From: Sulfuricaulis limicola
GTDB taxonomy: Bacteria > Pseudomonadota > Gammaproteobacteria > Acidiferrobacterales > Sulfurifustaceae
Assembly (NCBI RefSeq): GCF_002355735.1
Contig: NZ_AP014879.1
Span: forward strand, 1,364,001 to 1,428,000
Length of the DNA: 64,000 nucleotides
Reading direction: 5' to 3'
The position numbers were made by a program, and so were the translations under genes. Each line of letters opens with the position of its first letter. Positions within the stretch are counted from its first letter, which is position 1. The notes beneath the pieces were generated by a model, which saw nothing but the letters and a program-made list of their open reading frames with translations, did not search any database and had not been told where the DNA came from. This document shows, in pieces, positions 8,189 through 19,249 of the stretch.

Positions 8189-9208
8189 GTGATCACGATT
8201 GCCCTCGACGCCATGGGGGGTGATCACGGTGTCTCCGTCACCGTGCCCGCGGCTCTCGCCACGCTGAGACATCAAACGGCGTTGAAGCTCATCCTCGTCG
8301 GCCAGCGCGAAGCCATCGAGACCGAACTCGCGCGCCATCACGCCACCGGCGGCGACCATATCGCCATCCATCATGCCTCCGAAGTCGTCAGCATGGACGA
8401 GCCGCCCGCCCAGGCCCTGCGCAGCAAGAAAGATTCCTCCATGCGCGTGGCCATCAACCTGGTGAAGGAAGGCGCAGCCCAGGCCACTGTTTCCGCCGGC
8501 AACACCGGCGCGCTCATGGCCACCGCGCGTTTCGTGCTCAAGACCCTGCCCGGCATCGATCGCCCGGCGATCATCACCACGCTGCCGACCATGCACGATC
8601 ATGTGCACGTGCTCGACCTGGGCGCCAACGTGGACTGCACCCCGGAGCAGCTGTTGCAGTTCGCCATGATGGGTTCGATCCTGGTCGCCGCCGTGGAGGG
8701 CAAGTCCCGCCCGCGCGTGGGCCTGCTCAACGTTGGCGAGGAAGACATCAAGGGCAACGATACCGTCAAGAAGGCGCATGAACTGCTGCGCGCCAGCCCG
8801 CTCAACTATGCCGGTTTCGTCGAGGGTGACGAGATATACACCGGGGACATGGACGTGATCGTGTGCGACGGTTTTGTCGGCAACATCATGCTCAAGACCA
8901 GCGAGGGCCTGGCGCGCATGATCACCCATTTCATCAAACAGGAATTCAAGCGCAACCTGCTCACGAAGCTTTCGGCGCTGGTCGCGCTGCCGGTGTTGCA
9001 GGCGTTCCGCAAGCGCGTCGATCCGCGCCGCTACAACGGGGCCACGCTGATCGGGCTCACCGGCACGGTCATCAAGAGCCATGGCGGCGCCGATGCGCTG
9101 GCCTATGAACATGCGATTCTGGAGGCCGTGGCGGAAGTGAAGAATAACGTGCCGGCGCGCATCGGGCAGGAGCTGGCAGCCATGGCGGCCAGGGGGGCCG
9201 TGGCATGA
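8189..9208 (+). CDS. plsX: Phosphate acyltransferase PlsX
   Basis: Converts acyl-ACP and phosphate to acyl phosphate for phospholipid synthesis; a peripheral membrane enzyme. The 339-residue protein starts [14 protein letters not shown] (GTG start), the family signature, and contains AGNTGALMA and [12 protein letters not shown] segments. It follows rpmF and overlaps fabH by four bases (ATGA), implying coupled translation. Length is normal. Confidence 0.95.
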   Translation: MITIALDAMGGDHGVSVTVPAALATLRHQTALKLILVGQREAIETELARHHATGGDHIAIHHASEVVSMDEPPAQALRSKKDSSMRVAINLVKEGAAQATVSAGNTGALMATARFVLKTLPGIDRPAIITTLPTMHDHVHVLDLGANVDCTPEQLLQFAMMGSILVAAVEGKSRPRVGLLNVGEEDIKGNDTVKKAHELLRASPLNYAGFVEGDEIYTGDMDVIVCDGFVGNIMLKTSEGLARMITHFIKQEFKRNLLTKLSALVALPVLQAFRKRVDPRRYNGATLIGLTGTVIKSHGGADALAYEHAILEAVAEVKNNVPARIGQELAAMAARGAVA

Positions 9209-10182
9209 GCCGCACCGTTTACTCCCGCATCGTCGGCACCGGCAGCTACCTGCCGGAAAAAATACTCACCAATAAAGATCTCGAGAAGATGGTGGACACC
9301 ACGGATCAGTGGATCGTGGAACGCACCGGCATTCGCGAGCGCCACATCGCCGCCGATAACCAGACCACCTGCGACCTGGCAGAGCATGCGGCGCGTCGCG
9401 CTCTGGACGCCGCGGGCCTCAAGCCGGAGGACATCGACTTGATCGTGGTCGGCACCACCACGCCGGACCGCGTGTTTCCGAGCACCGCCTGCCTGCTGCA
9501 GGACCGGCTCGGCATACACGGCTGTCCGGCCTTCGACGTGCAGGCGGTGTGCACCGGTTTCGTGTATGCGCTCGCCATCGCCGACAAGTTCATCCGCACC
9601 GGCGCCGCCAAATGCGCGCTCGTGGTCGGCGCCGAGACGCTGTCGCGCATCATCGACTGGACCGATCGCGGCACCTGCGTGCTGTTCGGCGACGGTGCCG
9701 GCGCGGTCGTGATCAGGGCCTCGGAAGAACCCGGCATCATCTCCACGCACCTGCACGCCGACGGCCAGTACAAGGACCTGCTCACCGTGCCCGCGGGGAT
9801 CTCGCAGGGCTACGACAAGGTGCGCAACAGCGAGGCGCACCTCAACATGGAGGGCGGCGAGGTGTTCAAGGTCGCGGTGAACACGCTCGGGCGCATCGTC
9901 GACGAGACGCTGGAGGCCAACAAGCTTCAGAAATCGGACGTCAAATGGCTGGTGCCGCACCAGGCCAACATCCGCATCATCGCCGCCACCGCGAAGAAGC
10001 TCGGCATGTCCATGGATCACGTGGTGCTCACCGTCGAGCGCCACGGCAACACCTCGGCGGCCTCGATCCCGCTCGCCTTCGACGAGGCGGTGCGCGACGG
10101 ACGCATCAAGCGGGGCGAGATGATCATGATGGAGGCCTTCGGCGGCGGTTTTACCTGGGGTTCGGTATTGCTGAAGTATTGA
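9205..10182 (+). CDS. fabH: Beta-ketoacyl-ACP synthase III (KAS III)
   Basis: Initiates fatty acid synthesis by condensing acetyl-CoA with malonyl-ACP. The 325-residue thiolase-fold protein has the catalytic triad Cys116 (QAVCTGF), His252 (VPHQANIRI) and Asn282 (HGNTSAAS). The GGGF motif is in [11 protein letters not shown] near the C-terminus. It starts inside the plsX stop codon. It is followed by a long inverted repeat before fabD, so the fab genes are not uniformly tightly packed here. Confidence 0.96.
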   Translation: MSRTVYSRIVGTGSYLPEKILTNKDLEKMVDTTDQWIVERTGIRERHIAADNQTTCDLAEHAARRALDAAGLKPEDIDLIVVGTTTPDRVFPSTACLLQDRLGIHGCPAFDVQAVCTGFVYALAIADKFIRTGAAKCALVVGAETLSRIIDWTDRGTCVLFGDGAGAVVIRASEEPGIISTHLHADGQYKDLLTVPAGISQGYDKVRNSEAHLNMEGGEVFKVAVNTLGRIVDETLEANKLQKSDVKWLVPHQANIRIIAATAKKLGMSMDHVVLTVERHGNTSAASIPLAFDEAVRDGRIKRGEMIMMEAFGGGFTWGSVLLKY

Positions 10183-10192
10183 TATGAGTTTT

Positions 10193-10294
10193 TGACGCAA
10201 AGACGCTAAGACGCAAAGAGAAAATTCAGAATCGTTTGGTTTTCGGCGCGAAGCGCCGCTTTGCTTTCTTTGCGTCTTCGCGGCTTTGCGTCAA
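10193..10294. repeat. Complete step-repeat inverted element, class B
   Basis: The left arm (about 10193-10220) has GACGCAAA, GACGCTAA, GACGCAAA steps. The right arm (about 10266-10294) is the reverse complement of the same kind of array. The centre carries a small perfect hairpin, CGGCGC-GAA-GCGCCG, at 10244-10258. It lies between fabH and fabD. The step CGCAAAGA differs from class A CGCCAAGA by one base, so the two classes look related. Confidence 0.85.
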
Positions 10295-10318
10295 ACAATC
10301 TTATAACTTTTTAAACAT

Positions 10319-11260
10319 ATGACATTGGCATTCGTTTTTCCTGGACAGGGTTCGCAGTCGGTCGGCATGCTGAACGCGCTGGCGGCCGAGTTTCCGGTCG
10401 TGAAAGAAACTTTCGCCGAGGCCTCGCAGACCCTGGGCAAGGACCTGTGGCAGCTGGTGGAACAGGGGCCGGAGGAAAAACTGAACCAGACCGAGATCAC
10501 GCAGCCGGTCATGCTGGCGGCGGGCGTGGCGACCTGGCGCGCGTGGCTGGCCGCGAGCGGACCGTGCCCGCAATACATGGCCGGCCACAGCCTGGGCGAA
10601 TACTCCGCGCTGGTGTGCAGCGAGGCGCTCGATTTTGCCGAGGCCATGAAGCTGGTCGCGGACCGCGGACGCTTCATGCAGCAGGCGGTGCCGGTCGGGC
10701 AGGGCGCCATGGCGGCGATCCTGGGCATGGAAGACGACGCCGTGCGAAAACTTTGTGAACAGGCGGCGCAGGGCGAGGTGCTCGAGGCCGTGAATTTCAA
10801 TTCGCCCGGGCAGGTCGTGATCGCCGGCGCCACCGCCGCCGTGAACCGCGCCGTGGAACAGTCGAAGGCCGCCGGCGCCAAGCGCGCGATCCTGTTGCCG
10901 GTGAGCGTGCCGTCGCATTGCCGGCTCATGCATCCGGCGGCGCAACAGATGGCTGAGCGCCTGAAGCTGGCGCAGATCCGCAAGCCGCAAATACCGGTGC
11001 TCCACAATACGCACGTGCAGGCGGAATCCGACCCGGCAGCGATTAGAAATGCACTTGTGCGCCAGATAGAATCGCCGGTACGCTGGGTCGAGACCATCCA
11101 GAAAATGGCCGCCGACGGCGTCACGCGGATCGTCGAGTGCGGTCCGGGCAAGGTGCTGACCGGCCTGAACAAGCGCATCGTGAAAACCGTCGAGACGTTT
11201 CCGGTGTTCGATCCGGAAACGCTTCGTGCAGCATTCAACGCCGTTGAAAAAACGGAATAG
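10319..11260 (+). CDS. fabD: Malonyl-CoA:ACP transacylase
   Basis: Transfers malonyl from CoA to ACP. The 313-residue protein has FPGQGSQ at residue 7 and the nucleophile Ser91 in GHSLGEYSAL, followed by the substrate-binding arginine region (DRGRFMQ) and VPSHCRLM with the catalytic histidine. Length is standard. It is flanked on both sides by complete inverted repeats of different classes, and its TAG stop abuts the downstream one. Confidence 0.96.
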   Translation: MTLAFVFPGQGSQSVGMLNALAAEFPVVKETFAEASQTLGKDLWQLVEQGPEEKLNQTEITQPVMLAAGVATWRAWLAASGPCPQYMAGHSLGEYSALVCSEALDFAEAMKLVADRGRFMQQAVPVGQGAMAAILGMEDDAVRKLCEQAAQGEVLEAVNFNSPGQVVIAGATAAVNRAVEQSKAAGAKRAILLPVSVPSHCRLMHPAAQQMAERLKLAQIRKPQIPVLHNTHVQAESDPAAIRNALVRQIESPVRWVETIQKMAADGVTRIVECGPGKVLTGLNKRIVKTVETFPVFDPETLRAAFNAVEKTE

Positions 11261-11344
11261 ACAGGATTAACAGGATTTACAGGATTAAATCGAAAATGCG
11301 GATTCGTTTTTGTTTTGAATCCTGTTAATCCTGTAAATCCTGTC
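11260..11344. repeat. Complete step-repeat inverted element, class C
   Basis: The left arm (11260-11286) is built of CAGGATTAA, CAGGATTTA, CAGGATT steps of 9 bases. The right arm (11318-11344) is the reverse complement with the TAA and TTA steps swapped, so the 27-base arms pair with two mismatches across a spacer of about 31 bases. It lies between fabD and fabG and starts at the last base of the fabD stop codon. The step sequence is unrelated to classes A and B but the layout is the same. Confidence 0.85.
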
Positions 11345-11370
11345 CATTTATTTCTTAATTTGGAGTTTTT

Positions 11371-12114
11371 ATGTTGCTGAAAGGACAGATTGCGCTGGTC
11401 ACCGGCGCCAGCCGCGGCATCGGCCAGGCCATCGCGCTCGAGCTGGGCCGGCAGGGCGCGCAGGTGTTCGGCACCGCGACCTCCGACAACGGCGCGGAAA
11501 AGATCAGCGCCGTGCTGAAGGAAAAGGGTGTTGCGGGACGCGGCCTGGCGCTGGACGTGAACAGCGCGGAATCGATCGCCGCCGTTCTCTCCGAGATCGA
11601 GAAATCCGGCGGCGTGCCGACGATCCTGGTCAACAATGCCGGCATCACGCGCGACAATCTGTTGCTGCGCATGTCCGAGGAGGAGTGGGACGCCATCCTT
11701 GATACGAACCTGAAGTCGGTGTACCGCCTGAGCAAGGCCTGCCTGCGCGCCATGACCAAGGCCCGCGGCGGGCGCATCATCAGCATCAGCTCGGTAGTGG
11801 GCGCGATCGGCAACGCGGGACAGGTGAATTACGCCGCCGCCAAGGCCGGTCTCGTCGGCTTCACCAAGGCGCTGGCGCGCGAGGTCGGTTCACGCAACAT
11901 CACCGTCAACGCGGTGGCGCCGGGCTTCATCGACACCGACATGACCCGTGCGTTGCCCGAGGCGCAGCGGGAGGCCTTGCTCAAGCAGATTCCCCTGGGG
12001 CGCCTGGGACTGGCCGAAGAAGTGGCCGCGGCCGTGGCATTTCTGGCCTCGCCGCAGGCGGGCTATATTACCGGTACGACCCTGCACGTGAACGGCGGGA
12101 TGTACATGAACTAG
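11371..12114 (+). CDS. fabG: 3-oxoacyl-ACP reductase
   Basis: NADPH-dependent short-chain dehydrogenase that reduces beta-ketoacyl-ACP. The 247-residue protein has the TGASRGIG nucleotide-binding motif at residue 11, NNAG at 88, and the catalytic Ser141, Tyr154 and Lys158 in YAAAK. The C-terminal GGMYMN is the usual FabG ending. It sits between fabD and acpP. Confidence 0.96.
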   Translation: MLLKGQIALVTGASRGIGQAIALELGRQGAQVFGTATSDNGAEKISAVLKEKGVAGRGLALDVNSAESIAAVLSEIEKSGGVPTILVNNAGITRDNLLLRMSEEEWDAILDTNLKSVYRLSKACLRAMTKARGGRIISISSVVGAIGNAGQVNYAAAKAGLVGFTKALAREVGSRNITVNAVAPGFIDTDMTRALPEAQREALLKQIPLGRLGLAEEVAAAVAFLASPQAGYITGTTLHVNGGMYMN

Positions 12115-12233
12115 AGTGGATATCTGTGTGAAAAAGGCCGGTTACATGATTGGCTGGACGGTTTTACGCAAATGGTGTTAACTATGCGCCCGCACGAGGG
12201 CAGCAACGTCAATTCTTGGAGGAATGATTACCC

Positions 12234-12470
12234 ATGAGCAGTGTCGAAGAGCGCGTCAAGAAGATTGTCGTGGAGCAGTTGGGCGTTAACGAGGGCGAGG
12301 TCAAGCCTGCCGCCTCCTTCGTGGATGATTTGGGCGCGGATTCCCTGGATACGGTCGAGCTGGTAATGGCGCTGGAAGAGGAATTTGACTGTGAAATTCC
12401 CGATGACCAGGCGGAGAAAATCACCACCGTCCAGCAGGCCATCGACTACATCAACTCCCGTCTGAACTGA
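12234..12470 (+). CDS. acpP: Acyl carrier protein
   Basis: A 78-residue acidic protein carrying acyl chains on a phosphopantetheine attached to Ser37 in the motif [11 protein letters not shown] strong GGAGG precedes the ATG. The 119-base gap after fabG and the terminator directly after the gene suggest a separate abundant transcript, as known for acpP in E. coli, although no convincing promoter was identified in the gap. Confidence 0.97.
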   Translation: MSSVEERVKKIVVEQLGVNEGEVKPAASFVDDLGADSLDTVELVMALEEEFDCEIPDDQAEKITTVQQAIDYINSRLN

Positions 12471-12486
12471 TAACTCATTAGAATAA

Positions 12487-12525
12487 GAGGCCGTCATCCG
12501 CATCGGGTGGCGGCCTTTTGGTTTT
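12487..12525 (+). terminator. Rho-independent terminator after acpP
   Basis: The stem GAGGCCGTCATCCG pairs with CGGGTGGCGGCCTTTT (two G-U pairs) around a short loop, followed by a T-rich run. It starts 16 bases after the acpP stop codon and would allow partial readthrough to fabF. Confidence 0.8.
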
Positions 12526-12568
12526 ATAAAGCGCGGCGAAGCCGCGCCCCATGATGAGGGATTCGGCC

Positions 12569-13813
12569 TTGAGCAAGCGGCGCGTCGTCATTACCGGACT
12601 CGGTATCCTGTCTCCCGTCGGCATCGGTGTCGCCGAAAACTGGCGCAACATCGTGGCCGGCAAAAGCGGCATCGGGCCCATCACGACGTTCGACGCCACC
12701 GGTTACCCCTCCGCCATCGCCGGCGAGGTCAAGAATTTCATTCCCTCCGCGTTCGGCATTTCCGACAAGGAAGCGCGCCGCATGGACCGCTTCATCCAGC
12801 TGGGCATGGCGGCCGGCATCGAGGCGATCAAGGACTCCGGTATCCAGGTGACCGAAGCCAACGCCGAACGCATCGGCGTGTATCTTGGTTCCGGCATCGG
12901 TGGTGTCGGCACCATCGAAGAAACCACCCTGACCATCAAGGAAAAAGGGCCGCGCCGGGTTTCGCCGTTTTACGTCCCCATGAGCATCATTAATATGATA
13001 TCGGGCGACCTGTCGGTGATGTTCGGCCTCAAGGGTCCGAATCTGGCCATGGTCACCGCCTGTGCCACCGCCACCCACAGCATCGGCGATGCCGGCCGCC
13101 TGATCGAATACGGCGACGCCGACGTCATGATCGCCGGCGGCGCCGAAGCCGCTACCACGCCGACAGCGGTCGCCGGTTTCGGCAACGCCAAGGCCCTGTC
13201 CACGCGCAACGACAGCCCGGAAGCCGCCAGCCGTCCGTGGGACAAGGACCGCGACGGCTTTGTGCTCGGCGAAGGCGCGGGCGTGGTGGTGCTCGAGGAA
13301 TACGAGCACGCCAGGAAGCGCGGCGCGAAAATCTATTGCGAGCTGGTCGGTTTCGGCATGAGCGGCGACGCCTACCACATGACCAGCCCGCCGGAAAACG
13401 GCGAGGGCGCGGCACGCTGCATGCGCAATGCCTTGCGCAACGCCGGCCTGAATCCCGATCAGGTCCAGTACGTCAACGCCCACGGCACTTCCACGCCGCT
13501 CGGCGACAAGGCCGAGACGCAGGCGGTCAAGGCCGCCTTCGGCGCGTACGCGCGCAAGCTCGCGGTGAGCTCGACCAAGTCCATGACCGGCCACCTGCTG
13601 GGCGCGGCCGGCGGCATCGAGGCGGTTTATTCGGCGCTCGCCGTGTATCACCAGATCGCGCCACCGACGATCAATCTGATCACTCCCGACCCGGAATGCG
13701 ATCTGGATTACGTGCCGAACACGGCGCGCCAGATGAAAATTGACGTCGCCATCTCCAACTCCTTCGGTTTTGGCGGCACCAACGGGACGCTGGTGTTCCA
13801 TAAACTGGCGTGA
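12569..13813 (+). CDS. fabF: Beta-ketoacyl-ACP synthase II
   Basis: Condensing enzyme elongating acyl-ACP with malonyl-ACP. It has the KAS II catalytic set: Cys in [11 protein letters not shown], His in [11 protein letters not shown] and His in [13 protein letters not shown]. The TTG at 12569 is preferred because GAGGG lies eight bases upstream and the protein then begins [11 protein letters not shown], as in homologues. The in-frame ATG at 12551 has no ribosome-binding site and sits directly after a perfect GCGCGGC-GAA-GCCGCGC hairpin (12531-12547). About 414 residues, normal. The stop overlaps the pabB start. Confidence 0.93.
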   Translation: MSKRRVVITGLGILSPVGIGVAENWRNIVAGKSGIGPITTFDATGYPSAIAGEVKNFIPSAFGISDKEARRMDRFIQLGMAAGIEAIKDSGIQVTEANAERIGVYLGSGIGGVGTIEETTLTIKEKGPRRVSPFYVPMSIINMISGDLSVMFGLKGPNLAMVTACATATHSIGDAGRLIEYGDADVMIAGGAEAATTPTAVAGFGNAKALSTRNDSPEAASRPWDKDRDGFVLGEGAGVVVLEEYEHARKRGAKIYCELVGFGMSGDAYHMTSPPENGEGAARCMRNALRNAGLNPDQVQYVNAHGTSTPLGDKAETQAVKAAFGAYARKLAVSSTKSMTGHLLGAAGGIEAVYSALAVYHQIAPPTINLITPDPECDLDYVPNTARQMKIDVAISNSFGFGGTNGTLVFHKLA

Positions 13814-15216
13814 ATGCCCATCCAGCCCGGAAAACCGCAATTCGCCCGGGCCACGTCTGCCGTCGCCTGACGGCCGTTCCCGATCTCGTCACGCTGCATT
13901 CCCGGTTTCCCGAACGTTACCCGCATCTGCTGGCCAGTGTGGCGCATGACACGCCACGTGCCCGCTATGACATCCTGTTTGCCTTTCCCGGAGAAACCCT
14001 GACGCTGCAGGCGGATTCCCGGCTCTATCGGGACAAACAGGATATCGGCACCGGCGATTTTCTGGACGCCTTTGACCGGGACTGGCGCGCGCAGGCGGCC
14101 AGCGAACAGAGCGTGCCCGACCATGATGCGCTGCCATTCACCGGCGGGTGGTTCATGTTTCTCGGCTATGAACTGGTCGCCCAGATCGAGCCCACGGTTA
14201 CCGGGATCCGGTTTGATGCGGCATTTCCGGTGGCCTGCGCCACGCGCATGCCGGCGGCCATCATCGTCGACCACGTCCGGCAACAGGGCTGGCTGGTGTG
14301 CGAATCGGAACGGGGTGGAGAACTGCTGCCGGTGCTTGAGGAAGACTGCCTGGCGCCGGAGCTGGGGAGCATGGCGGCAGCGACGCCGCCGCCCATCGTT
14401 GACGAGGAAGAGCCGCAACGCTTTCTCGGTCACGTGCGCACGGCGCAGGAATACATCCGGGACGGTGACGTGTTTCAGGTGAACCTCTCGCGTCTTTGGC
14501 GCGCGACGTTGCGATCACCTGTGAGTCCGGCGGCCCTGTATCGCCGGCTGTGCGCGGCCAATCCGGCGCCGTTCGCCGGGCTGATGACCTGGAGCAATGA
14601 TCGCGCCGTGATCAGCTCGTCGCCGGAGCGCCTGGTGGCCGTGCGCGGACGCCGCGTGCACACGCGCCCAATCGCGGGCACTTACCCGCGCAGCCCCGAT
14701 GCGGGGCAGGATCGTGCGCTGTCGCAAGACCTGTTGCGCCATCCCAAGGAGCGCGCCGAGCATGTGATGCTGATCGACCTCGAACGCAATGATCTCGGGC
14801 GCGTGTGCCGCACCGGGTCGGTGCAGGTCAGTGAATTCATGTCGCTCGAGTCCTATCGCCATGTGCACCATATTGTCTCCGAAGTCGGCGGTGAGCTGCG
14901 CGACGGCATCACGCCGGCGCAGGTGATTCGCGCGGTGTTTCCGGGTGGCACCATCACCGGTTGCCCCAAGGTGCGCTGCATGCAGATCATCGCCGAGCTG
15001 GAGCAAGCGCCGCGCGCGGCCTATACCGGGTCCATGGGATATATCAATCGCGATGGCAGCCTGGATCTGAATATCCTGATTCGCACCATCATGTGTCGCG
15101 GACCGGAGATTTCCCTGCGTGCCGGCGCCGGCATCGTGGCCGACTCCATTCCGGAACGCGAATTGGCGGAGACCCGTGCCAAGGCGCGGGGCATGCTCGC
15201 GGCACTGGGAGTCTAA
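13810..15216 (+). CDS. pabB: Aminodeoxychorismate synthase component I
   Basis: Chorismate-binding enzyme making 4-amino-4-deoxychorismate for folate synthesis. The 468-residue protein has the chorismate-binding domain with [38 protein letters not shown] and AGAGIVADS. It starts at a GTG overlapping the fabF stop and is followed by pabC, which supports PabB over TrpE. Oddly, residue 289 in the PIAGT motif is Ala. E. coli PabB has Lys there (PIKGT), used for covalent catalysis, while TrpE has Ala. The glutaminase PabA is not in the window. Confidence 0.85.
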   Translation: MNAHPARKTAIRPGHVCRRLTAVPDLVTLHSRFPERYPHLLASVAHDTPRARYDILFAFPGETLTLQADSRLYRDKQDIGTGDFLDAFDRDWRAQAASEQSVPDHDALPFTGGWFMFLGYELVAQIEPTVTGIRFDAAFPVACATRMPAAIIVDHVRQQGWLVCESERGGELLPVLEEDCLAPELGSMAAATPPPIVDEEEPQRFLGHVRTAQEYIRDGDVFQVNLSRLWRATLRSPVSPAALYRRLCAANPAPFAGLMTWSNDRAVISSSPERLVAVRGRRVHTRPIAGTYPRSPDAGQDRALSQDLLRHPKERAEHVMLIDLERNDLGRVCRTGSVQVSEFMSLESYRHVHHIVSEVGGELRDGITPAQVIRAVFPGGTITGCPKVRCMQIIAELEQAPRAAYTGSMGYINRDGSLDLNILIRTIMCRGPEISLRAGAGIVADSIPERELAETRAKARGMLAALGV

Positions 15217-15281
15217 TGATTTATATGATCATCTGCCGCAAAGGATGCAAATAAAAACTCAAGAGGATAAAAAACTCGTGA

Positions 15282-15310
15282 AATCTTTGCGATCTTTGCG
15301 TCTTTGCGGC
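15282..15310. repeat. Solitary arm of class B step repeat
   Basis: Read on the minus strand it contains CGCAAAGA, CGCAAAGAT, CGCAAAGAT steps (8/9/9 spacing). It lies between pabB and pabC, ending 17 bases before the pabC start codon. No opposing arm is evident. Confidence 0.75.
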
Positions 15311-15327
15311 GAGAAATAATATTTCGA

Positions 15328-16146
15328 ATGAAAATACTGATTAATGGCGAACCCGGCGAAAGCATTTCGGTGCTGGACCGCGGCTTCCAGTACGGCGACG
15401 GGGTTTTTGAAACACTGGCGGTAGCCAATGGTCAGCCGCTGCTGTGGGACCGGCATATGCGGCGTTTTTTTCACGGCGCCATGCGGCTCGGCATTCAGGC
15501 GCCGGCCGAGGGACTGCTGCGCCGCGAGGCTGAACAGGTCTGCCGTGGCGCGTCGCGAGGCGTGTTGAAGATCATGCTCACGCGCGGCGTATCCGGGCGG
15601 GGTTACGCGCCCGGTCCTGAAGCGGCGCCGACGCGTACCGTCGGTCTGCTCCCATGGCCGGATTATCCCGCGACGTATCGAACCGATGGCGTGAACGTGC
15701 AGTTCTGTCATACCCTCATTACACGGCACAATATTCTGGCGGGACTCAAGCATCTCAACCGGCTCGAGCAGATCCTGGCGCGCATGGAATTGAAGGACGG
15801 CTGCGCCGAGGGCCTGATGCAGGACGAGACCGGCCATGTCATCGAAGGCACTATGACGAATCTGTTCGTCGTATCACGCGGCACGCTGCTGACGCCGGAC
15901 CTGAAGTCCAGCGGCGTGACCGGCGTAATGCGCGGCCTGGTGCTGGAACGTGCCCCCGCGCTTTCGATAGACTGTCGCGTCACCGGAATCAAACGGGAGA
16001 ATATTCTGGATGCGGACGAGGTGTTTCTGACCAACAGCCTTATCGGGGTATGGCCGGTGCGCCGCATTGATTCGCGGGAATACCCCGCAGGCACCGTCAC
16101 CCGGCAGATCCAGGAGGTCATGCGCGATGCCACCGTGGCTGATTAG
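15328..16146 (+). CDS. pabC: Aminodeoxychorismate lyase
   Basis: PLP-dependent fold-type IV enzyme releasing p-aminobenzoate and pyruvate from aminodeoxychorismate. The 272-residue protein begins MKILINGEPGESISVLDRGF, then shows YGDGVFETL and KHLNRLEQIL with the PLP lysine, followed by EGTMTNLF. An in-frame ATG 24 bases upstream would begin inside the repeat flank and lacks homology. The end overlaps mltG by 20 bases. Confidence 0.93.
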   Translation: MKILINGEPGESISVLDRGFQYGDGVFETLAVANGQPLLWDRHMRRFFHGAMRLGIQAPAEGLLRREAEQVCRGASRGVLKIMLTRGVSGRGYAPGPEAAPTRTVGLLPWPDYPATYRTDGVNVQFCHTLITRHNILAGLKHLNRLEQILARMELKDGCAEGLMQDETGHVIEGTMTNLFVVSRGTLLTPDLKSSGVTGVMRGLVLERAPALSIDCRVTGIKRENILDADEVFLTNSLIGVWPVRRIDSREYPAGTVTRQIQEVMRDATVAD

Positions 16147-17179
16147 ACTCGCCGTCGCCCTGCTGATCGCGGTCGTCGTCGGCAACGGCTATCTGTTCTG
16201 GGCCTGGAACCACGCGCTCGAGCCGGGAGCGGAAATCTACGAGGTCAAACCCGGCATGCCGCTGCGCAGTTTCGCGCGCGAGCTGAGCGCGCGCGGCGTG
16301 CTGCCGGAAAGCCATTCCTTCGTGTGGCTGGCGCACCTGACCGGCCGCGACCGCGGCCTCAAGCCCGGCGAATACCGGTTCCGCGACGGTATGACGGCGC
16401 GCGAACTGCTCGACCAGATTGTCGCCGGCCGTGTGATCGAGTATCCCGTGGTGCTGCTTGAGGGTTGGACATTCCAGCAGTTCCTGGCGACGATCCGCGC
16501 GGCTCCCAAACTGACTCAGGCCCTTGCCGGGATGTCGCCGGCGACCATCATGGAGCGTTTGGGTCGCCCCGGCGAACACCCGGAAGGCCGGTTCTTTCCC
16601 GCCACTTATTATTACTCCTCCGGCCAGACCGACATCATGGTCCTGGCGAATGCCTATGAAAAAATGCAGCAACTCCTGCAACGCGAGTGGGAAGGGCGCG
16701 AGAACAACCTGCCGCTCAAGAATGCATACGAAGCGCTGATCCTGGCGTCCATCGTGGAGAAGGAGACGGGCCGCGCTGACGAACGCCGCCTGATTGCCGG
16801 CGTCTTCATCAACCGCTTGCGCCATGGCATGCGGCTGCAGACCGATCCGACCGTGATTTACGGCATGGGAAAAAGCTTCGACGGCAACCTGCGACTGAAG
16901 GATCTGCGGCGCGACACGCCGTACAACACCTACACGCGCCGGGGACTGCCGCCGACGCCGGTGGCGATGCCGGGCAAGGAGTCATTGCAGGCGGCGTTGC
17001 ATCCGATGGTGACAGGCGCGCTGTTTTTTGTCGCCCGCGGCGATGGCAGCCATGAATTTTCTTCCACGCTGGCAGAACACAACCTGGCTGTGCTCAAATA
17101 CCAGATGAAAGGAAAGCCGCGCAAGGCTCCGGCGCCAGCCGTTCCGTCCGCGCGCGAACAGAACCCGAAACCGAACTGA
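16127..17179 (+). CDS. mltG: Endolytic murein transglycosylase MltG
   Basis: Inner-membrane endolytic transglycosylase that terminates nascent glycan chains. The 350-residue protein has one N-terminal membrane segment (residues 6-26), a LysM-like periplasmic region and the YceG catalytic domain. The catalytic Glu211 is in ASIVEKETG, and LQTDPTVIYG and RRGLPPTPVAMPG follow. ATG 16127 is chosen because CAGGAGG lies ten bases upstream and the membrane segment then starts promptly. It overlaps pabC and precedes tmk by nine bases, the standard gene order. Confidence 0.94.
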   Translation: MPPWLIRLAVALLIAVVVGNGYLFWAWNHALEPGAEIYEVKPGMPLRSFARELSARGVLPESHSFVWLAHLTGRDRGLKPGEYRFRDGMTARELLDQIVAGRVIEYPVVLLEGWTFQQFLATIRAAPKLTQALAGMSPATIMERLGRPGEHPEGRFFPATYYYSSGQTDIMVLANAYEKMQQLLQREWEGRENNLPLKNAYEALILASIVEKETGRADERRLIAGVFINRLRHGMRLQTDPTVIYGMGKSFDGNLRLKDLRRDTPYNTYTRRGLPPTPVAMPGKESLQAALHPMVTGALFFVARGDGSHEFSSTLAEHNLAVLKYQMKGKPRKAPAPAVPSAREQNPKPN

Positions 17180-18824
<1,645 letters not shown>

Positions 18825-18843
18825 AAATGAGCCGTAGTTTTCT

Positions 18844-19248
18844 ATGAACGACAAAACCACCACACCGCATACCGCCGGCGCTGCCAAGGCGGTCAAACCC
18901 TTGCCGGTCGCCGCGCGGCCGGGCGTACTGTCCCTGACCATCAAGGACAAAAATGCCCTGTATGCCGCCTACATGCCGTTCGTGAAAGGCGGTGGCATCT
19001 TCGTCCCGAGCAACCGGCCGTACAAGCTGGGCGAAGAAGTGTTCATGCTGCTGACGCTGATGGACAGCAAGGAAAAGATTCCGGTCGCCGGACACGTGGT
19101 GTGGGTCACGCCGCCGGGCGCGCAGGGCAGTCGCACCGCCGGCATCGGCATCCAGTTCAGCGAGAAGGATTCGGGCATCGCGCGCAACAAGATCGAAGGC
19201 ATCCTCGCCGGCGCGCTCAATTCCGACCGGCTCACGCACACGATGTAA
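18844..19248 (+). CDS. pilZ: PilZ-domain type IV pilus protein
   Basis: A 134-residue PilZ domain protein. The position between holB and tatD and the segment FVKGGGIFVPSNRPYKLGEE are typical of the founding PilZ protein needed for type IV pilus assembly. The RxxxR c-di-GMP-binding motif is not visible in the N-terminal part, consistent with canonical PilZ proteins that do not bind c-di-GMP well. No other pilus genes are in the window. Confidence 0.9.
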   Translation: MNDKTTTPHTAGAAKAVKPLPVAARPGVLSLTIKDKNALYAAYMPFVKGGGIFVPSNRPYKLGEEVFMLLTLMDSKEKIPVAGHVVWVTPPGAQGSRTAGIGIQFSEKDSGIARNKIEGILAGALNSDRLTHTM

Positions 19249-19249
19249 C

